Positions 31,232-40,181 of a stretch of 64,000 nucleotides of DNA are shown here, one piece after another. A model generated the notes under the pieces. The model was not told the DNA's origin. It saw only the letters and a list, made by a program, of their open reading frames with translations, and did not search any database. The stretch lies in NCBI RefSeq assembly GCF_011758745.1, contig NZ_JAANOV010000001.1, forward strand, positions 310,001 to 374,000. Direction: 5' to 3'. Source of the stretch: Amycolatopsis granulosa (GTDB lineage Bacteria; Actinomycetota; Actinomycetes; Mycobacteriales; Pseudonocardiaceae). Position 1 is the stretch's first letter. The number at the start of each line of letters is the position of its first letter. A program made the translations under genes and the position numbers.

Positions 31232-32151
31232 CCGCGCCCTCCACGCCCTCCACACCCACCGCGCCGGCGGCGATCGCCTGGCGGCGCCGCCGCGCCGCGG
31301 TCGCCGCGGTGTGGCGCGAGTTCGCCGCGGACCGCGGCGGCCTGGCCGGTCTCGGGGTCCTGGTCCTGGTGGTGCTGCTGGCCGTGCTGGCGCCGGTGAT
31401 CACCGACCCGGCCGGGCTGGACGTGGTCAACGCGCCCGGAAAGCCCTTGCAGCCACCCGGCGGGCGGTTCCCGCTGGGCACCGACATCGACGGCCGTTCG
31501 GTGCTGCTGCTGACGTTGTGGGGCGCGCGGGTGTCCCTGCTGGTCGGGTTCGCCGCCACGATCCTGTCGGTGCTCATCGGCACCGTGGTCGGGGTCGCCG
31601 CCGCGCACTTCGGCGGCTGGGTGTCCGGCCTGCTCATGCGGTTCACCGATTTCTTCCTGGTGCTGCCGTCGCTGGTGCTGGCGATCGCACTGTCCACGGT
31701 GCTGCCGCACGGGGTGCCGACGATCATCGTGGCGGTCGGCGTGACCTCGTGGCCCACCACGGCCCGGCTGGTGCGGGCCCAGACCCTGACCATCGAGTCC
31801 CGGCCCTACATCGAGCGCGCCCGGGCGCTGGGCGGCGGGCACCTGCACGTCGTCGGCAAGCACGTGCTGCCCGGGGTGCTGCCGCTGGTGCTGGCCAACA
31901 CCACGCTCGTGGTGGGCAACTCGATCATCGCCGAGTCCACGCTGTCCTTCCTCGGCCTCGGCGACCCGTCCGCACCCTCGTGGGGCCAGATGCTGCAGCG
32001 CGCCCTGTCCTCGGGCGCCGTCACCGGAGGAGCGTGGTGGTACCTGATCCCGCCCGGCCTGGCGATCGTGGTGATCGTGCTGTCGTTCACCCTCGCCGGA
32101 CGCGCGCTGGAGACCGTGCTCAACCCGCGGCTGAAGGGGGAGCACGCGTGA
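31228..32151 (+). CDS. Dipeptide/oligopeptide ABC transporter permease (DppC type)
   Basis: A 307-residue permease with the DppC N-terminal module (VWREFAADRGGLAGLGVLVL) and the DppC motif HPLGTD-like FPLGTDIDGRS near residue 90. The EAA loop is YIERARALGGGHLHVVGKHV. TLSFLGLGDPSAPSWGQML is a standard C-type permease block. The GTG at 31228 overlaps the DppB-type stop, and the GTG of the ATPase gene overlaps its own stop, so translation is coupled through the operon. Confidence 0.94.
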   Translation: MTAPSTPSTPTAPAAIAWRRRRAAVAAVWREFAADRGGLAGLGVLVLVVLLAVLAPVITDPAGLDVVNAPGKPLQPPGGRFPLGTDIDGRSVLLLTLWGARVSLLVGFAATILSVLIGTVVGVAAAHFGGWVSGLLMRFTDFFLVLPSLVLAIALSTVLPHGVPTIIVAVGVTSWPTTARLVRAQTLTIESRPYIERARALGGGHLHVVGKHVLPGVLPLVLANTTLVVGNSIIAESTLSFLGLGDPSAPSWGQMLQRALSSGAVTGGAWWYLIPPGLAIVVIVLSFTLAGRALETVLNPRLKGEHA

Positions 32152-33767
32152 GCCCGCTGCTGGAACTGAAGAACCTCGCCGTCTCCTACGGCGACCTCGA
32201 GGCCGTGCGCGGCGTCGGCCTGACCCTGCAACCGGGGGAGACGCTCGGCATCGCCGGCGAATCCGGCTCGGGCAAGTCCACGGTCGCCATGAGCGTGCTG
32301 CGGCTGCTGCCCAGGTCCGCGACGGTGACCGGGGAGATCCTGCTCGACGGCGAGGACGTCACCACGATGCGCTGGGGACGGCTGCGCGCGGTGCGGTGGG
32401 CGCAGGCGTCGGTGGTGTTCCAGGGCGCCATGCACGCGCTCAACCCGGTCCGCACCATCGGGGACCAGATCGCCGAGCCGATCCGGCTGCACGACCCGTC
32501 CGTGCGCGACGCCGGCCGGCGGGTGGCGGAACTGCTCGAATCGGTCGACCTGCCGCCCTCGCGTGCCGGGGCGTACCCGCACGAGCTCTCCGGCGGTCAG
32601 AAACAACGCGTCATGATCGCGATGGCCCTGGCCTGCCGACCGCGGCTGATCATCGCCGACGAACCGACCACCGCGCTCGACGTGATCGTGCAGGCCCAGG
32701 TGCTCGACCTGCTCGGCCGCCTGGTCGCCGAGCACGGCCTGGGCCTGGTCATGATCAGTCACGACCTGTCCGTGCTCGCCGCGACCTGCGCCCGCATCGC
32801 CGTGATGTACCGCGGCCAGATCGTCGAGGAAGGCCCGTCGGCGGAGGTGATGCGGTCGCCCGCGCACGAGCACACCCGGGCGCTGGCCGCCGCGTTCCCC
32901 ACCGTCGGCGACCCCGCCGCCCGGTTCGCCCCGGCGACCACCGCGCCGCTGCCCCCGGAACCGGAGGACCCGCCCCCGCCGGACGTGCTGCTGGCCGCGG
33001 AGAACCTGCGCGTCAGCTTCCGCGACCGCCGTGGCGCCCGCATCGACGCGGTCGCCGGGGTGGACCTGCGGGTGCGGCGCAACGAGATCGTCGCGCTCGT
33101 CGGCCAGTCCGGTTCGGGCAAGACCACCCTGGCCCGCACGCTCCTCGGCCTGCAGAAGCCGACCTCCGGGGTGGTGCGCTACGACGGCGCCCCGGTGCCG
33201 TCCTCCGGCGCCGCGCTCAAGGCGTACCGGCGGCAGGTCCAGCTGGTGCTGCAGGACCCGGCCAGCGCGCTCAACCCGCGGCACACCGTCTACGAGGCGG
33301 TCGCCGAGGGGCCGCGCATCCACCGGCTGCCCGGTGACGAACGGCAGATCGTCACCGAGGCGCTCGAGGCGGCCGAACTGCGGCCCGCCGGGCGTTTCCT
33401 GCACCGGCTGCCGCACGAGTTGTCCGGCGGGCAGCGGCAGCGGGTGGTGATCGCGGGTGCGCTCGCGCTGCGGCCCGGTGTGCTGGTCGCCGACGAACCG
33501 GTCGCGTCCCTGGACGCCTCCGTGCGTGGCGAGATCCTCGGGCTGCTGTTGCGGCTGCGCCGCGAACTCGGCCTGGCCGGGCTCGTCATCACCCACGATC
33601 TCGGGCTGGCCTGGAACATCGCCGACCGGGTCGCCGTGATGTACCGGGGCGAGCTGGTCGAGGAGGGGGCCGTGGAGGAGGTGCTGCTCGACCCGCGGCA
33701 CGCCTACACCAAGTCCCTGCTCGCGGCACTGCCCGGCGGCACCGCGCGCGAGTCGTTACCGTCCTGA
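32148..33767 (+). CDS. Dipeptide ABC transporter ATPase, DppD and DppF halves fused
   Basis: A 539-residue protein with two complete ABC ATPase domains. Domain 1 has Walker A GESGSGKST (37-45), signature LSGGQKQR (about 147) and Walker B LIIADEPTT. Domain 2 has Walker A GQSGSGKTT (about 319), signature LSGGQRQR (about 424) and Walker B VLVADEPVA. A Pro-rich linker at about 265-285 joins them. In many bacteria the two ATPases are separate genes, so this fusion completes the importer with one gene. It ends the operon. Confidence 0.95.
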   Translation: MSPLLELKNLAVSYGDLEAVRGVGLTLQPGETLGIAGESGSGKSTVAMSVLRLLPRSATVTGEILLDGEDVTTMRWGRLRAVRWAQASVVFQGAMHALNPVRTIGDQIAEPIRLHDPSVRDAGRRVAELLESVDLPPSRAGAYPHELSGGQKQRVMIAMALACRPRLIIADEPTTALDVIVQAQVLDLLGRLVAEHGLGLVMISHDLSVLAATCARIAVMYRGQIVEEGPSAEVMRSPAHEHTRALAAAFPTVGDPAARFAPATTAPLPPEPEDPPPPDVLLAAENLRVSFRDRRGARIDAVAGVDLRVRRNEIVALVGQSGSGKTTLARTLLGLQKPTSGVVRYDGAPVPSSGAALKAYRRQVQLVLQDPASALNPRHTVYEAVAEGPRIHRLPGDERQIVTEALEAAELRPAGRFLHRLPHELSGGQRQRVVIAGALALRPGVLVADEPVASLDASVRGEILGLLLRLRRELGLAGLVITHDLGLAWNIADRVAVMYRGELVEEGAVEEVLLDPRHAYTKSLLAALPGGTARESLPS

Positions 33768-33791
33768 GTGTCCTCCAGCCAGCGAAACATC

Positions 33792-33806
33792 GTTCCCGAC
33801 GGGAAC
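33792..33806. promoter_or_regulatory. 15-bp palindrome between the importer operon and the mannosyltransferase gene
   Basis: GTTCCCG-A-CGGGAAC is a perfect 7-1-7 dyad, 24 bases after the ATPase stop and 26 bases before the MptB-like start. TGTAAT (33823-33828) lies between it and the gene. It could be an operator for the mannosyltransferase gene or a short terminator stem; nothing in the sequence decides this. Confidence 0.4.
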
Positions 33807-33832
33807 CCGACCCGGAACGGTGTGTAATCTCC

Positions 33833-35431
33833 GTGGACGAAATGGCCACCACCACTGACCCCGCGCCCGGGGCGCCCGCGGAGGCGCACCCGCGCACGCG
33901 CGTGCGCGTGCCCTCGCAGTTCCCGTACCGCACGATCGCGATGGGTACGCTCGGCAGCACCCTGCTGCTGCTGGGTGCGCTCGGGGCGGGCGGCATCCTC
34001 ATCCGGGACCCGGTCCTCGGGCACGGTCCGCTGTCGTGGGTCCGCTTCGGTCACGGGCAGATGCTGGCCACCGCGGTGGTCTACGGCGGGTTCGCGCTGG
34101 TGGTGTGGGCGTGGGTGCGGCTGGGCCGCTACATGCTCGCCGGTCGCATCGGCAGCAGGCCGATCCTGATCGCGGCCATGTGCTGGATGGCGCCGCTGCT
34201 GATCTCGCCGCCGCTGTTCACCCGCGACGTGTTCTCCTACCTCGGCCAGGGCGCGCAGCTGCTGCACGGGCTGGACCCGTACGCGCACGGCCCGGCCGAG
34301 CTGAAGGTGCTGCCGAACGTGGTGCAGAACGTGCACCCGGTCTGGCAGACCACCCCCGCCCCGTACGGTCCGCTGTTCCTGCTCATCGCCAAGGGCGTCG
34401 TCTCGGTGACCGGCGACAACATGATCGCCGGCGTCATCGTGACCCGGCTGTTGCTGTTGATCGGCCTGGCGATGATGCTGTGGGCGCTGCCGCGCCTCGT
34501 GCGGCACCTCGGCGGGAAGCTGCCGGTCACGATGTGGCTCGCGGTCGCCAGCCCGATGACGGTCATCCACCTCGTCGGCGGCCCGCACAACGACCTGCTG
34601 ATGCTCGGCTTCCTCACCATCGGGGTGCTGGCCGCACTGGAGCGCAAGCACGCGCTGGCGATCGTGCTGGTCACGATCGGCATGCTGATCAAGCCGACCG
34701 CGGCGGTCGCACTGCCGTTCCTGGTGTGGGTGTGGGCCAACCACCTGCCGCACCCCAGCCGCGTCCGCAACTTCCTGCAGGCGCTCGGGATCTCGGTGGT
34801 CCTGTTCGGTGTGGTGTTCGTGGCCGGCACCTCGGTGTCGCTCGGCTCGTTCAACCTGGGCTGGGTGACCGGCCTGCAGGCGCCGACGCTGGTCACGAAC
34901 TGGCTGAACTTCCCGACCGGGCTCGGGCAGCTGGTCCACACCCTGGTGAACCTGGTGATCACCGTGCCGGAGTCGCCGTTCGTAACGGTGGCCCGCGCGC
35001 TGGCGATGGCGACGCTGGCGTTGTTCGGTGCGCGGCAGTGGTGGAAGGCGCGCCACGGCGGCAACGAGGCGATCTTCCGGATGGCGCTGACCCTGCTGGC
35101 CACCGCGATCCTCGCCCCGCCGACCCTGCCGTGGTACCTGACCTGGGGTTTCGTGATCGCCTCGGCGTTCCCGTGGCGGCGCAGGCACCTGGCGATCGTG
35201 GTCGCCGTGGCGTCGTTCCTGGTGCTGGCCTACTACCCGACGGGCCAGCAGGCCCTCTACGACTGGTGGTTCGTCGTGGCGGTCATCGCGCTGTCGGTGT
35301 ACGCGGCCGCGTCGCTGCTGCGTCCCGACCCGCTCGGGCTGCTCGCCGCGTGGCGGCGGGAGCCCGCCGTGCCGGACTTCGTCGCCGAGGACGGCGCCGT
35401 CAGCTCCCAGCCCAGCCGCTCCACCGCGTGA
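33833..35431 (+). CDS. Polyprenol-phosphomannose-dependent alpha-1,6-mannosyltransferase (MptB-like)
   Basis: A 532-residue GT-C glycosyltransferase with about 12 hydrophobic segments. The first extracytoplasmic loop holds the acidic motif in PPLFTRDVFSYLGQGAQLLH near residue 129, as in mycobacterial MptA/MptB, which extend the alpha-1,6-mannan core of lipomannan using polyprenyl-phosphomannose. TPAPYGPLFLL is another shared block. The start is the GTG at 33833; an ATG at 33842 is equally possible and no ribosome site chooses between them. Its 3' end overlaps the convergent F420-type gene by 32 bases. MptB versus MptA is not settled by sequence alone. Confidence 0.88.
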   Translation: MDEMATTTDPAPGAPAEAHPRTRVRVPSQFPYRTIAMGTLGSTLLLLGALGAGGILIRDPVLGHGPLSWVRFGHGQMLATAVVYGGFALVVWAWVRLGRYMLAGRIGSRPILIAAMCWMAPLLISPPLFTRDVFSYLGQGAQLLHGLDPYAHGPAELKVLPNVVQNVHPVWQTTPAPYGPLFLLIAKGVVSVTGDNMIAGVIVTRLLLLIGLAMMLWALPRLVRHLGGKLPVTMWLAVASPMTVIHLVGGPHNDLLMLGFLTIGVLAALERKHALAIVLVTIGMLIKPTAAVALPFLVWVWANHLPHPSRVRNFLQALGISVVLFGVVFVAGTSVSLGSFNLGWVTGLQAPTLVTNWLNFPTGLGQLVHTLVNLVITVPESPFVTVARALAMATLALFGARQWWKARHGGNEAIFRMALTLLATAILAPPTLPWYLTWGFVIASAFPWRRRHLAIVVAVASFLVLAYYPTGQQALYDWWFVVAVIALSVYAAASLLRPDPLGLLAAWRREPAVPDFVAEDGAVSSQPSRSTA

Positions 35432-35807
35432 CCCGCGTGATCACCACCGGTCCCGCCGGCGGCTTCCGCGCGTACTGCTCGTACTTCGCGCGCAGCAGCC
35501 CGACCGCGTCCGGTGCGGACTCCACCACGGTGGCCGTGCCGTCCGCCCGGGACCACCACAGGCGGGTCCAGTCCTCGTCGTAGGCGTCGGCGAGGAAGCT
35601 GACCGCGGGGTGGGCCGCGATGTTGGCCAGCCGCCGCAGGGCGGTCGTGGTCTTCGGCTTGTGGTCGACGGCGAAGACGATCTCGTCGCCGGACACCGCG
35701 AACGTCACCGGCACCAGGTGCGGCCGGCCTGCCGCCGACACCGTCGCCAGCCGGGCCACCCGTGCCGTGGCGAACCGGTCCCGCGCATCCCGCGGATCAA
35801 GCCGCAT
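35400..35807 (-). CDS. PPOX-class F420-dependent oxidoreductase (TIGR03668-like)
   Basis: A 135-residue split beta-barrel flavin/F420 protein. The line RFATARVARLATVSAAGRPH, then VPVTFAVSGDEIVFAVDHKP, is the PPOX/FDOR core, and LANIAAHPAVSFLADAYDED followed by WWSRADGTA is characteristic of TIGR03668 members. Such proteins use coenzyme F420 to reduce unknown substrates. It overlaps the LD-carboxypeptidase gene by 11 bases and its C-terminal codons overlap the convergent mannosyltransferase gene by 32 bases. The ATG at 35807 fits the family N-terminus (MRLDPRDARDRF). Confidence 0.9.
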   Translation of the reverse strand: MRLDPRDARDRFATARVARLATVSAAGRPHLVPVTFAVSGDEIVFAVDHKPKTTTALRRLANIAAHPAVSFLADAYDEDWTRLWWSRADGTATVVESAPDAVGLLRAKYEQYARKPPAGPVVITRVTRWSGWAGS

Positions 35808-36654
35808 GGGTGGTCACCCTCAGCTCCGCCGTGTCCAGCACCGCGTCGACCCCGAGCGGCACGGTCAGTGACCCCTCGACGTGCCCGAAGCGCACCCCGG
35901 CGAGCACCGGCACCCCGAGGCCGGAGAGCCGGTCCGCCAGCACCGCCCGCACGGCCGTGGGCTCGCCGCAGCCGGTCCACGTGCCCAGGACGACGCCGGC
36001 CACCCCGGCGAACCAGCCGGACCGCAGCAGCTGGGTGAGCATGCGGTCCAGCCGGTAGACCGGCTCCGCGACGTCCTCCAGCACCACGATCGCGTTCCGC
36101 GCGCCACCGTGCTCGCGGGTGCCCACACCGGCGGCGAGCAGGCTCAGGTTGCCGCCGGTGAGCCGGCCGCGTGCGGCGCCGGGCACCACTGCCTCGGTGC
36201 CCGGCAGGGTCACCGGGCCCGGGGTGAACAGGGCCCGCCGCAGGTGCTCGCCGCCGGCTTCGTCCCAGTGGTCACCGGCGGGCATGGGGGAGAACAGGGT
36301 CGGCAGCCCCAGGTGCGTGTGGATCGCCGCGTGCAGGGCCGTCACGTCGCTGGACCCGGCGAACACCTTGGGACCGGCGTCGCGCAGGGCGGCCCAGTCG
36401 AGCAGGTCGAGCATGCGCTGCGTGCCGTAGCCGCCGCGGGCGGCGAGCACGACGTCCACCTCGGGATCCAGCCACGCCTCGGTGAACGCCTCCGCCCGTG
36501 CCGCGTCCGGCCCGGCCAGGTACGGGGTGTGCCCCGGGCCGGGCGTGACCAGGTTCCGCACCCGCACACCCCACGCGTCGAGCGCTGCCAGCGCCCGGTC
36601 CAGCCGGTCGGGCAGCACCGGCCCGGCCGGGGCGACGAGGGCGACGGTGGTCAC
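35797..36654 (-). CDS. LD-carboxypeptidase (S66 family)
   Basis: A 285-residue serine peptidase that removes the terminal D-Ala from L,D-linked tetrapeptides of recycled murein. The N-terminal VALVAPAGP strand and the nucleophile region FAGSSDVTALHAA (Ser near residue 100) are typical of S66. A later Glu sits in VVLEDVAEPVYRLDRML, and the His is in RFGHVEGS. No signal peptide is seen. The GTG at 36654 overlaps the stop of the S9 peptidase gene by 4 bases; the downstream F420-type gene overlaps by 11. Activity against murein peptides is a family inference. Confidence 0.92.
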   Translation of the reverse strand: MTTVALVAPAGPVLPDRLDRALAALDAWGVRVRNLVTPGPGHTPYLAGPDAARAEAFTEAWLDPEVDVVLAARGGYGTQRMLDLLDWAALRDAGPKVFAGSSDVTALHAAIHTHLGLPTLFSPMPAGDHWDEAGGEHLRRALFTPGPVTLPGTEAVVPGAARGRLTGGNLSLLAAGVGTREHGGARNAIVVLEDVAEPVYRLDRMLTQLLRSGWFAGVAGVVLGTWTGCGEPTAVRAVLADRLSGLGVPVLAGVRFGHVEGSLTVPLGVDAVLDTAELRVTTHAA

Positions 36655-38576
36655 GAGCGCAGCTCCAGCACCGGCACCCCGGGTGTGGCGAAGCCGAACA
36701 CCTGCCCGTAGAACGACAGCTCGGCCTCCAGCGCGGCGATCATCGTCTCCGCCCGCCGGAACCCGTGCTGTTCGCCCTCGAACGTCAGGTAGGCGTGCGG
36801 GATGCCGCTGCCGGCCAGCGCCCGCACGAACCGGTCGGCCTGCTCGGGCGGGCAGATCTGGTCGTCGAGCCCCTGCAGCAGCAGCACCGGCCCGGCCAGC
36901 CGGTCCGCGTGCCGCAGCGGTGACCGCTCCACGTAGCGGTCGCGGGTCCGCGGCAGCGGGCCGACCAGCCCGAGCACGTAGCGGGATTCGAAGTCGTGGG
37001 TTTCGCCGCCGTCGCCGGTCCACCCGGCCAGGTCGAGGATCGGGTACTTGATCGTCGCCGCGCGGTAGGTGGTCACGCTCGTCATCGACGCCGCCGACGT
37101 GTAGCCGCCCGCGCTGCCGCCCCGGATGGCCAGCCGCGCCGGGTCGGCGGTGCCCTCGGCGGCCAGTGCTTCGGCGACCGCGGCGCAGTCGCGCACGTCG
37201 ACCGCACCCCACTGCTCGCGCAGCCGCTCCCGGTAGGCGCGGCCGTAGCCGACCGACCCGCCGTAGTTGACCGCGACGACGCCGATGCCGCGGCTGGTGA
37301 AGTAGGCGAAGTCGAGGTCGAGATCGCCGGAGACCCGGCCGGTGGGACCGCCGTGCACGTGCACCAGGTAGGGCGGGCGCTCGCCCTCGGGGCCGGTGAA
37401 GCCCGGGTTGGCGGGCGGGTAGACGTAGGCCGGGATCGGCACGCCGTCCGGGCCGGGGAAGGTCCGTTCCTGCGGCACCGGCAGGTACTCCGCCGGCGGC
37501 GCGGGGTGCACCGGTTCGGTCAGCTCGGTCACCGCTGCGGTGTCCAGGTCGACGTGCACGACCGCGCTCTCGTGGCGCGGCCCGGCGGCGATCCCGGCGA
37601 CGCCGTCGCCGTGCCGGGCCAGCGTCGCGGCCCAGCTCGTGAGGTGATCGGCCACGACCGTCAGGTCGCCGGTGGTCTCGTCCAGGACGGCCAGGCGCCC
37701 CGAGTCGAGCACCGCGTGCCGTCCGCCGCCCAGCGGGACGAACCAGTTCGACCCGATCTTCCACAGCGGCCCGCCCAGCTCACGTGCCATCGGCGCGATG
37801 TTCGTGACCACGCCGTCGAGGGTGATCCGGTGCAGGTTCCACCAGCCGTCCGGGTCCAGCAGCGCCAGCAACGTGCCGGGGTCCTCCCACTCGAGCTGGC
37901 AGACCGACACCCCGGGCCCGCCGGCGAGCACCCGGTGCGGCCCGAGGCCGCCGTCCGGCCGCACCTCGGCCACGCACAGCTCGGTCGAGTCCCACGGCAT
38001 GTCCGGGTGCTCCCAGCCCAGCCACGCGGCGTGCCGGCCATCGGGGGACAGCTGGGGCGCGGTGAGGAAGTGGTGGCTCGCCGCGAGCGGCACGACCGCG
38101 CCGCCGCTCAGCGCGACCAGGTCACGGCGGATGTCGGTGCGCGCCGGGCCGGTGCTGGTCTCGCGCACCGCCCACACCGCGCCGTCCGGACCCGGACGCA
38201 GGTCGCCGTACCGGACGCCCTGCGGCACCGGGGGCTCGGGTGTGACCGGAACCACCTCGCCGCCGTCCAGGTCACGCGCGTGGACGCGCTGGTCGTCCCA
38301 GTGCGTGAAGAACAGCGTCCCGCCGATCACCACCCACGGCCGGCCACCGTACTCGTGCACCCGGTTCCGGGCGTTCCACGGCGCGGGCAGCATCTCCTCC
38401 ACGCCGTCCTGACCAGCGCGGACCAGCGCGAGCCTGCCACCTTCGGCGGGGCGCGCCTCGGCCCACCAGACGGTGCCGCCGACGACGTCGAGCCACTGCG
38501 CGCCGCCGCCCCCGGCGGCGACGTCGGCGGCGGAGATGGGAGAGGTCCAGGTGCCGTACGGCGCGGTTTCAGCCAC
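36651..38576 (-). CDS. S9 family prolyl oligopeptidase
   Basis: A 641-residue serine peptidase with an N-terminal beta-propeller (about residues 30-370) and a C-terminal alpha/beta hydrolase domain. The nucleophile is the Ser in RGGSAGGYT near 490; the Asp is in LQGLDDQICPP and the His in EGEQHGFR. This arrangement limits attack to short peptides. No secretion signal is present. TAGAGT lies 6 bases before the GTG at 38576, so the transcript is probably leaderless. It heads a three-gene overlapping unit with the LD-carboxypeptidase and the F420-type enzyme. Confidence 0.93.
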   Translation of the reverse strand: MAETAPYGTWTSPISAADVAAGGGGAQWLDVVGGTVWWAEARPAEGGRLALVRAGQDGVEEMLPAPWNARNRVHEYGGRPWVVIGGTLFFTHWDDQRVHARDLDGGEVVPVTPEPPVPQGVRYGDLRPGPDGAVWAVRETSTGPARTDIRRDLVALSGGAVVPLAASHHFLTAPQLSPDGRHAAWLGWEHPDMPWDSTELCVAEVRPDGGLGPHRVLAGGPGVSVCQLEWEDPGTLLALLDPDGWWNLHRITLDGVVTNIAPMARELGGPLWKIGSNWFVPLGGGRHAVLDSGRLAVLDETTGDLTVVADHLTSWAATLARHGDGVAGIAAGPRHESAVVHVDLDTAAVTELTEPVHPAPPAEYLPVPQERTFPGPDGVPIPAYVYPPANPGFTGPEGERPPYLVHVHGGPTGRVSGDLDLDFAYFTSRGIGVVAVNYGGSVGYGRAYRERLREQWGAVDVRDCAAVAEALAAEGTADPARLAIRGGSAGGYTSAASMTSVTTYRAATIKYPILDLAGWTGDGGETHDFESRYVLGLVGPLPRTRDRYVERSPLRHADRLAGPVLLLQGLDDQICPPEQADRFVRALAGSGIPHAYLTFEGEQHGFRRAETMIAALEAELSFYGQVFGFATPGVPVLELRS

Positions 38577-38652
38577 CGCCGCACTCTAACTAAGATGCAA
38601 GCGGGGGCGGCGGATGCCGATCATGAAACGGTGACATAGGGTCGGGGGTGCC

Positions 38653-39231
38653 ATGGCTCGTGTAATCCACGTCTTCCGCCAGCCCGACCGGTTCGTCGCA
38701 GGGACCGTCGGGGAACCGGGCGACCGCACTTTCTACCTGCAGGCCACCGAGGACGTCCGCACGGTGAGCGTGACGATCGAGAAGCAGCAGGTCCAGGTGC
38801 TCGCCGAGCGCCTGGCCTCGCTGCTGGAGGAGATCGTCGCGCGGTTCGGCGCCGAGGTACCCGAGACGGTGCCCGACGACCTCGTCGACGTCGACCCGCT
38901 CGAGGTGCCCGTCGAGGAGGAGTTCCGCGTCGGCACGATGGGTCTCGGCTGGGACGCCGAGACCAGCGCGGTCGTCATCGAACTGCTCGCGATGACCGAG
39001 GGCGAGGTCGACGAGACCGTCGTGCTCGACGACACCGAGGAGGGCCCGGACGCGGTGCGCGTGTTCCTCAGCCCGGCCGCGGCGCGGGCGTTCGCCGAGC
39101 GCGCCGACCGGGTGGTGCGCGCCGGCCGGAAGCCGTGCCCGCTGTGCGGTGAGCCGCTGGACCCGGAGGGCCACATCTGCCCCCGGCAGAACGGCTACCG
39201 GCGCAGCACCGACGTGGCGGACGAGAGCTAG
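38653..39231 (+). CDS. DUF3090 family protein (Rv2134c-like)
   Basis: A 192-residue protein beginning MARVIHVFRQPDRFVAGTVG, the DUF3090 opening. Its C-terminus has a likely zinc site, CPLCGEPLDPEGHICPRQNG, with a CxxC pair and a later His/Cys. The family function is not known. In mycobacteria the orthologue follows the Rv2135c phosphatase and precedes the SCO1664-like gene in the mycothiol ligase region. Here only the second neighbour is kept; the phosphatase is about 28 kb upstream. The stop is 3 bases before the next start. Confidence 0.93.
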   Translation: MARVIHVFRQPDRFVAGTVGEPGDRTFYLQATEDVRTVSVTIEKQQVQVLAERLASLLEEIVARFGAEVPETVPDDLVDVDPLEVPVEEEFRVGTMGLGWDAETSAVVIELLAMTEGEVDETVVLDDTEEGPDAVRVFLSPAAARAFAERADRVVRAGRKPCPLCGEPLDPEGHICPRQNGYRRSTDVADES

Positions 39232-39234
39232 ATC

Positions 39235-40038
39235 GTGGCCCCACCGGTCGGCCCGGCCGATCCCGCTGCCGCCGAGCTGCTCGCCCGCGGTCGCCTGACC
39301 GTCGAAGGGCGGCTGGTGGACGCCTCCAACGTCACGCTGTTCTGCTCCGTGGAGCTGGACGGCCTGTCGGCGCAGGCGGTCTACAAGCCGGTGTCCGGGG
39401 AACGGCCGTTGTGGGACTTCCCGGACGGCACGCTGGCCGGCCGGGAGGTGGCCACCGCCCTGCTGTCGGAGGCGTCCGGGCTGGGCCGGGTGCCGCCGAC
39501 CGTCCTGCGTGACGGCCCGTTCGGCGAGGGCATGGTCCAGTTGTGGGTGGAGACCGGCGACGAGGAGCTGATCGACGTCCGCTCGCCTCAGGATGTGCCC
39601 GACGGCTGGCGGATCGTGCTGCACGCCCACGACCGGCTCGGCGAGCCCGCGGTGCTGGCGCACGCCGACCACCCGGGCATGCGGGACCTGGCGGTGCTGG
39701 ACATCGTCGCGAACAACACCGACCGCAAGGGCGGGCACATCCTGGCCGGCACCGACGGGGCGGTGTACGGCGTGGACCACGGCATCTGCCTGCACGCCGA
39801 GCCGAAGCTGCGCACCGTGCTGTGGGGCTGGGTCGGTGACCCGCTGCCCGCCGACACCCTGGAGAAGCTGCGCGCGCTTCCCGGCATGATCAAGGGCGAG
39901 CTGGGCGAGCGGCTCGCGCCGCACCTGACCAGCCTGGAGATCAGCGCGATCGCCGAGCGCGCCGAGATGCTGGTGGCGACCGGCGTGTTCCCCGAGCCCG
40001 GGGATGACTGGCGCGCCATTCCCTGGCCCCTGTTCTGA
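39235..40038 (+). CDS. SCO1664 family protein (Rv2133c-like), kinase-like fold
   Basis: A 267-residue protein related to the PI3/PI4-kinase/HipA-like fold. AQAVYKPVSGERPLWDFPDG contains the likely ATP-binding Lys. DIVANNTDRKGGHIL is the catalytic-loop-like block and VYGVDHGICLH the metal-binding Asp block. Neither substrate nor activity has been established for the family as far as I know. The GTG at 39235 is 3 bases after the DUF3090 stop, so the two are an operon, as in mycobacteria and streptomycetes. No mycothiol ligase gene follows here; an ECF sigma operon does. Confidence 0.93.
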   Translation: MAPPVGPADPAAAELLARGRLTVEGRLVDASNVTLFCSVELDGLSAQAVYKPVSGERPLWDFPDGTLAGREVATALLSEASGLGRVPPTVLRDGPFGEGMVQLWVETGDEELIDVRSPQDVPDGWRIVLHAHDRLGEPAVLAHADHPGMRDLAVLDIVANNTDRKGGHILAGTDGAVYGVDHGICLHAEPKLRTVLWGWVGDPLPADTLEKLRALPGMIKGELGERLAPHLTSLEISAIAERAEMLVATGVFPEPGDDWRAIPWPLF

Positions 40039-40181
40039 CCCCACCGCGGCTTCCCGCTGCACCGATCCGGTGGTCGCCGTCACCCGAACCCGTGACGAAC
40101 GGGGGCGTGAGCTTTCGCCGTGCCCGGTGTCTGGCCTAGAGAGGCGAGTGGGAAGTCGGGGAGGCTCTGTATGGGCGGGAC

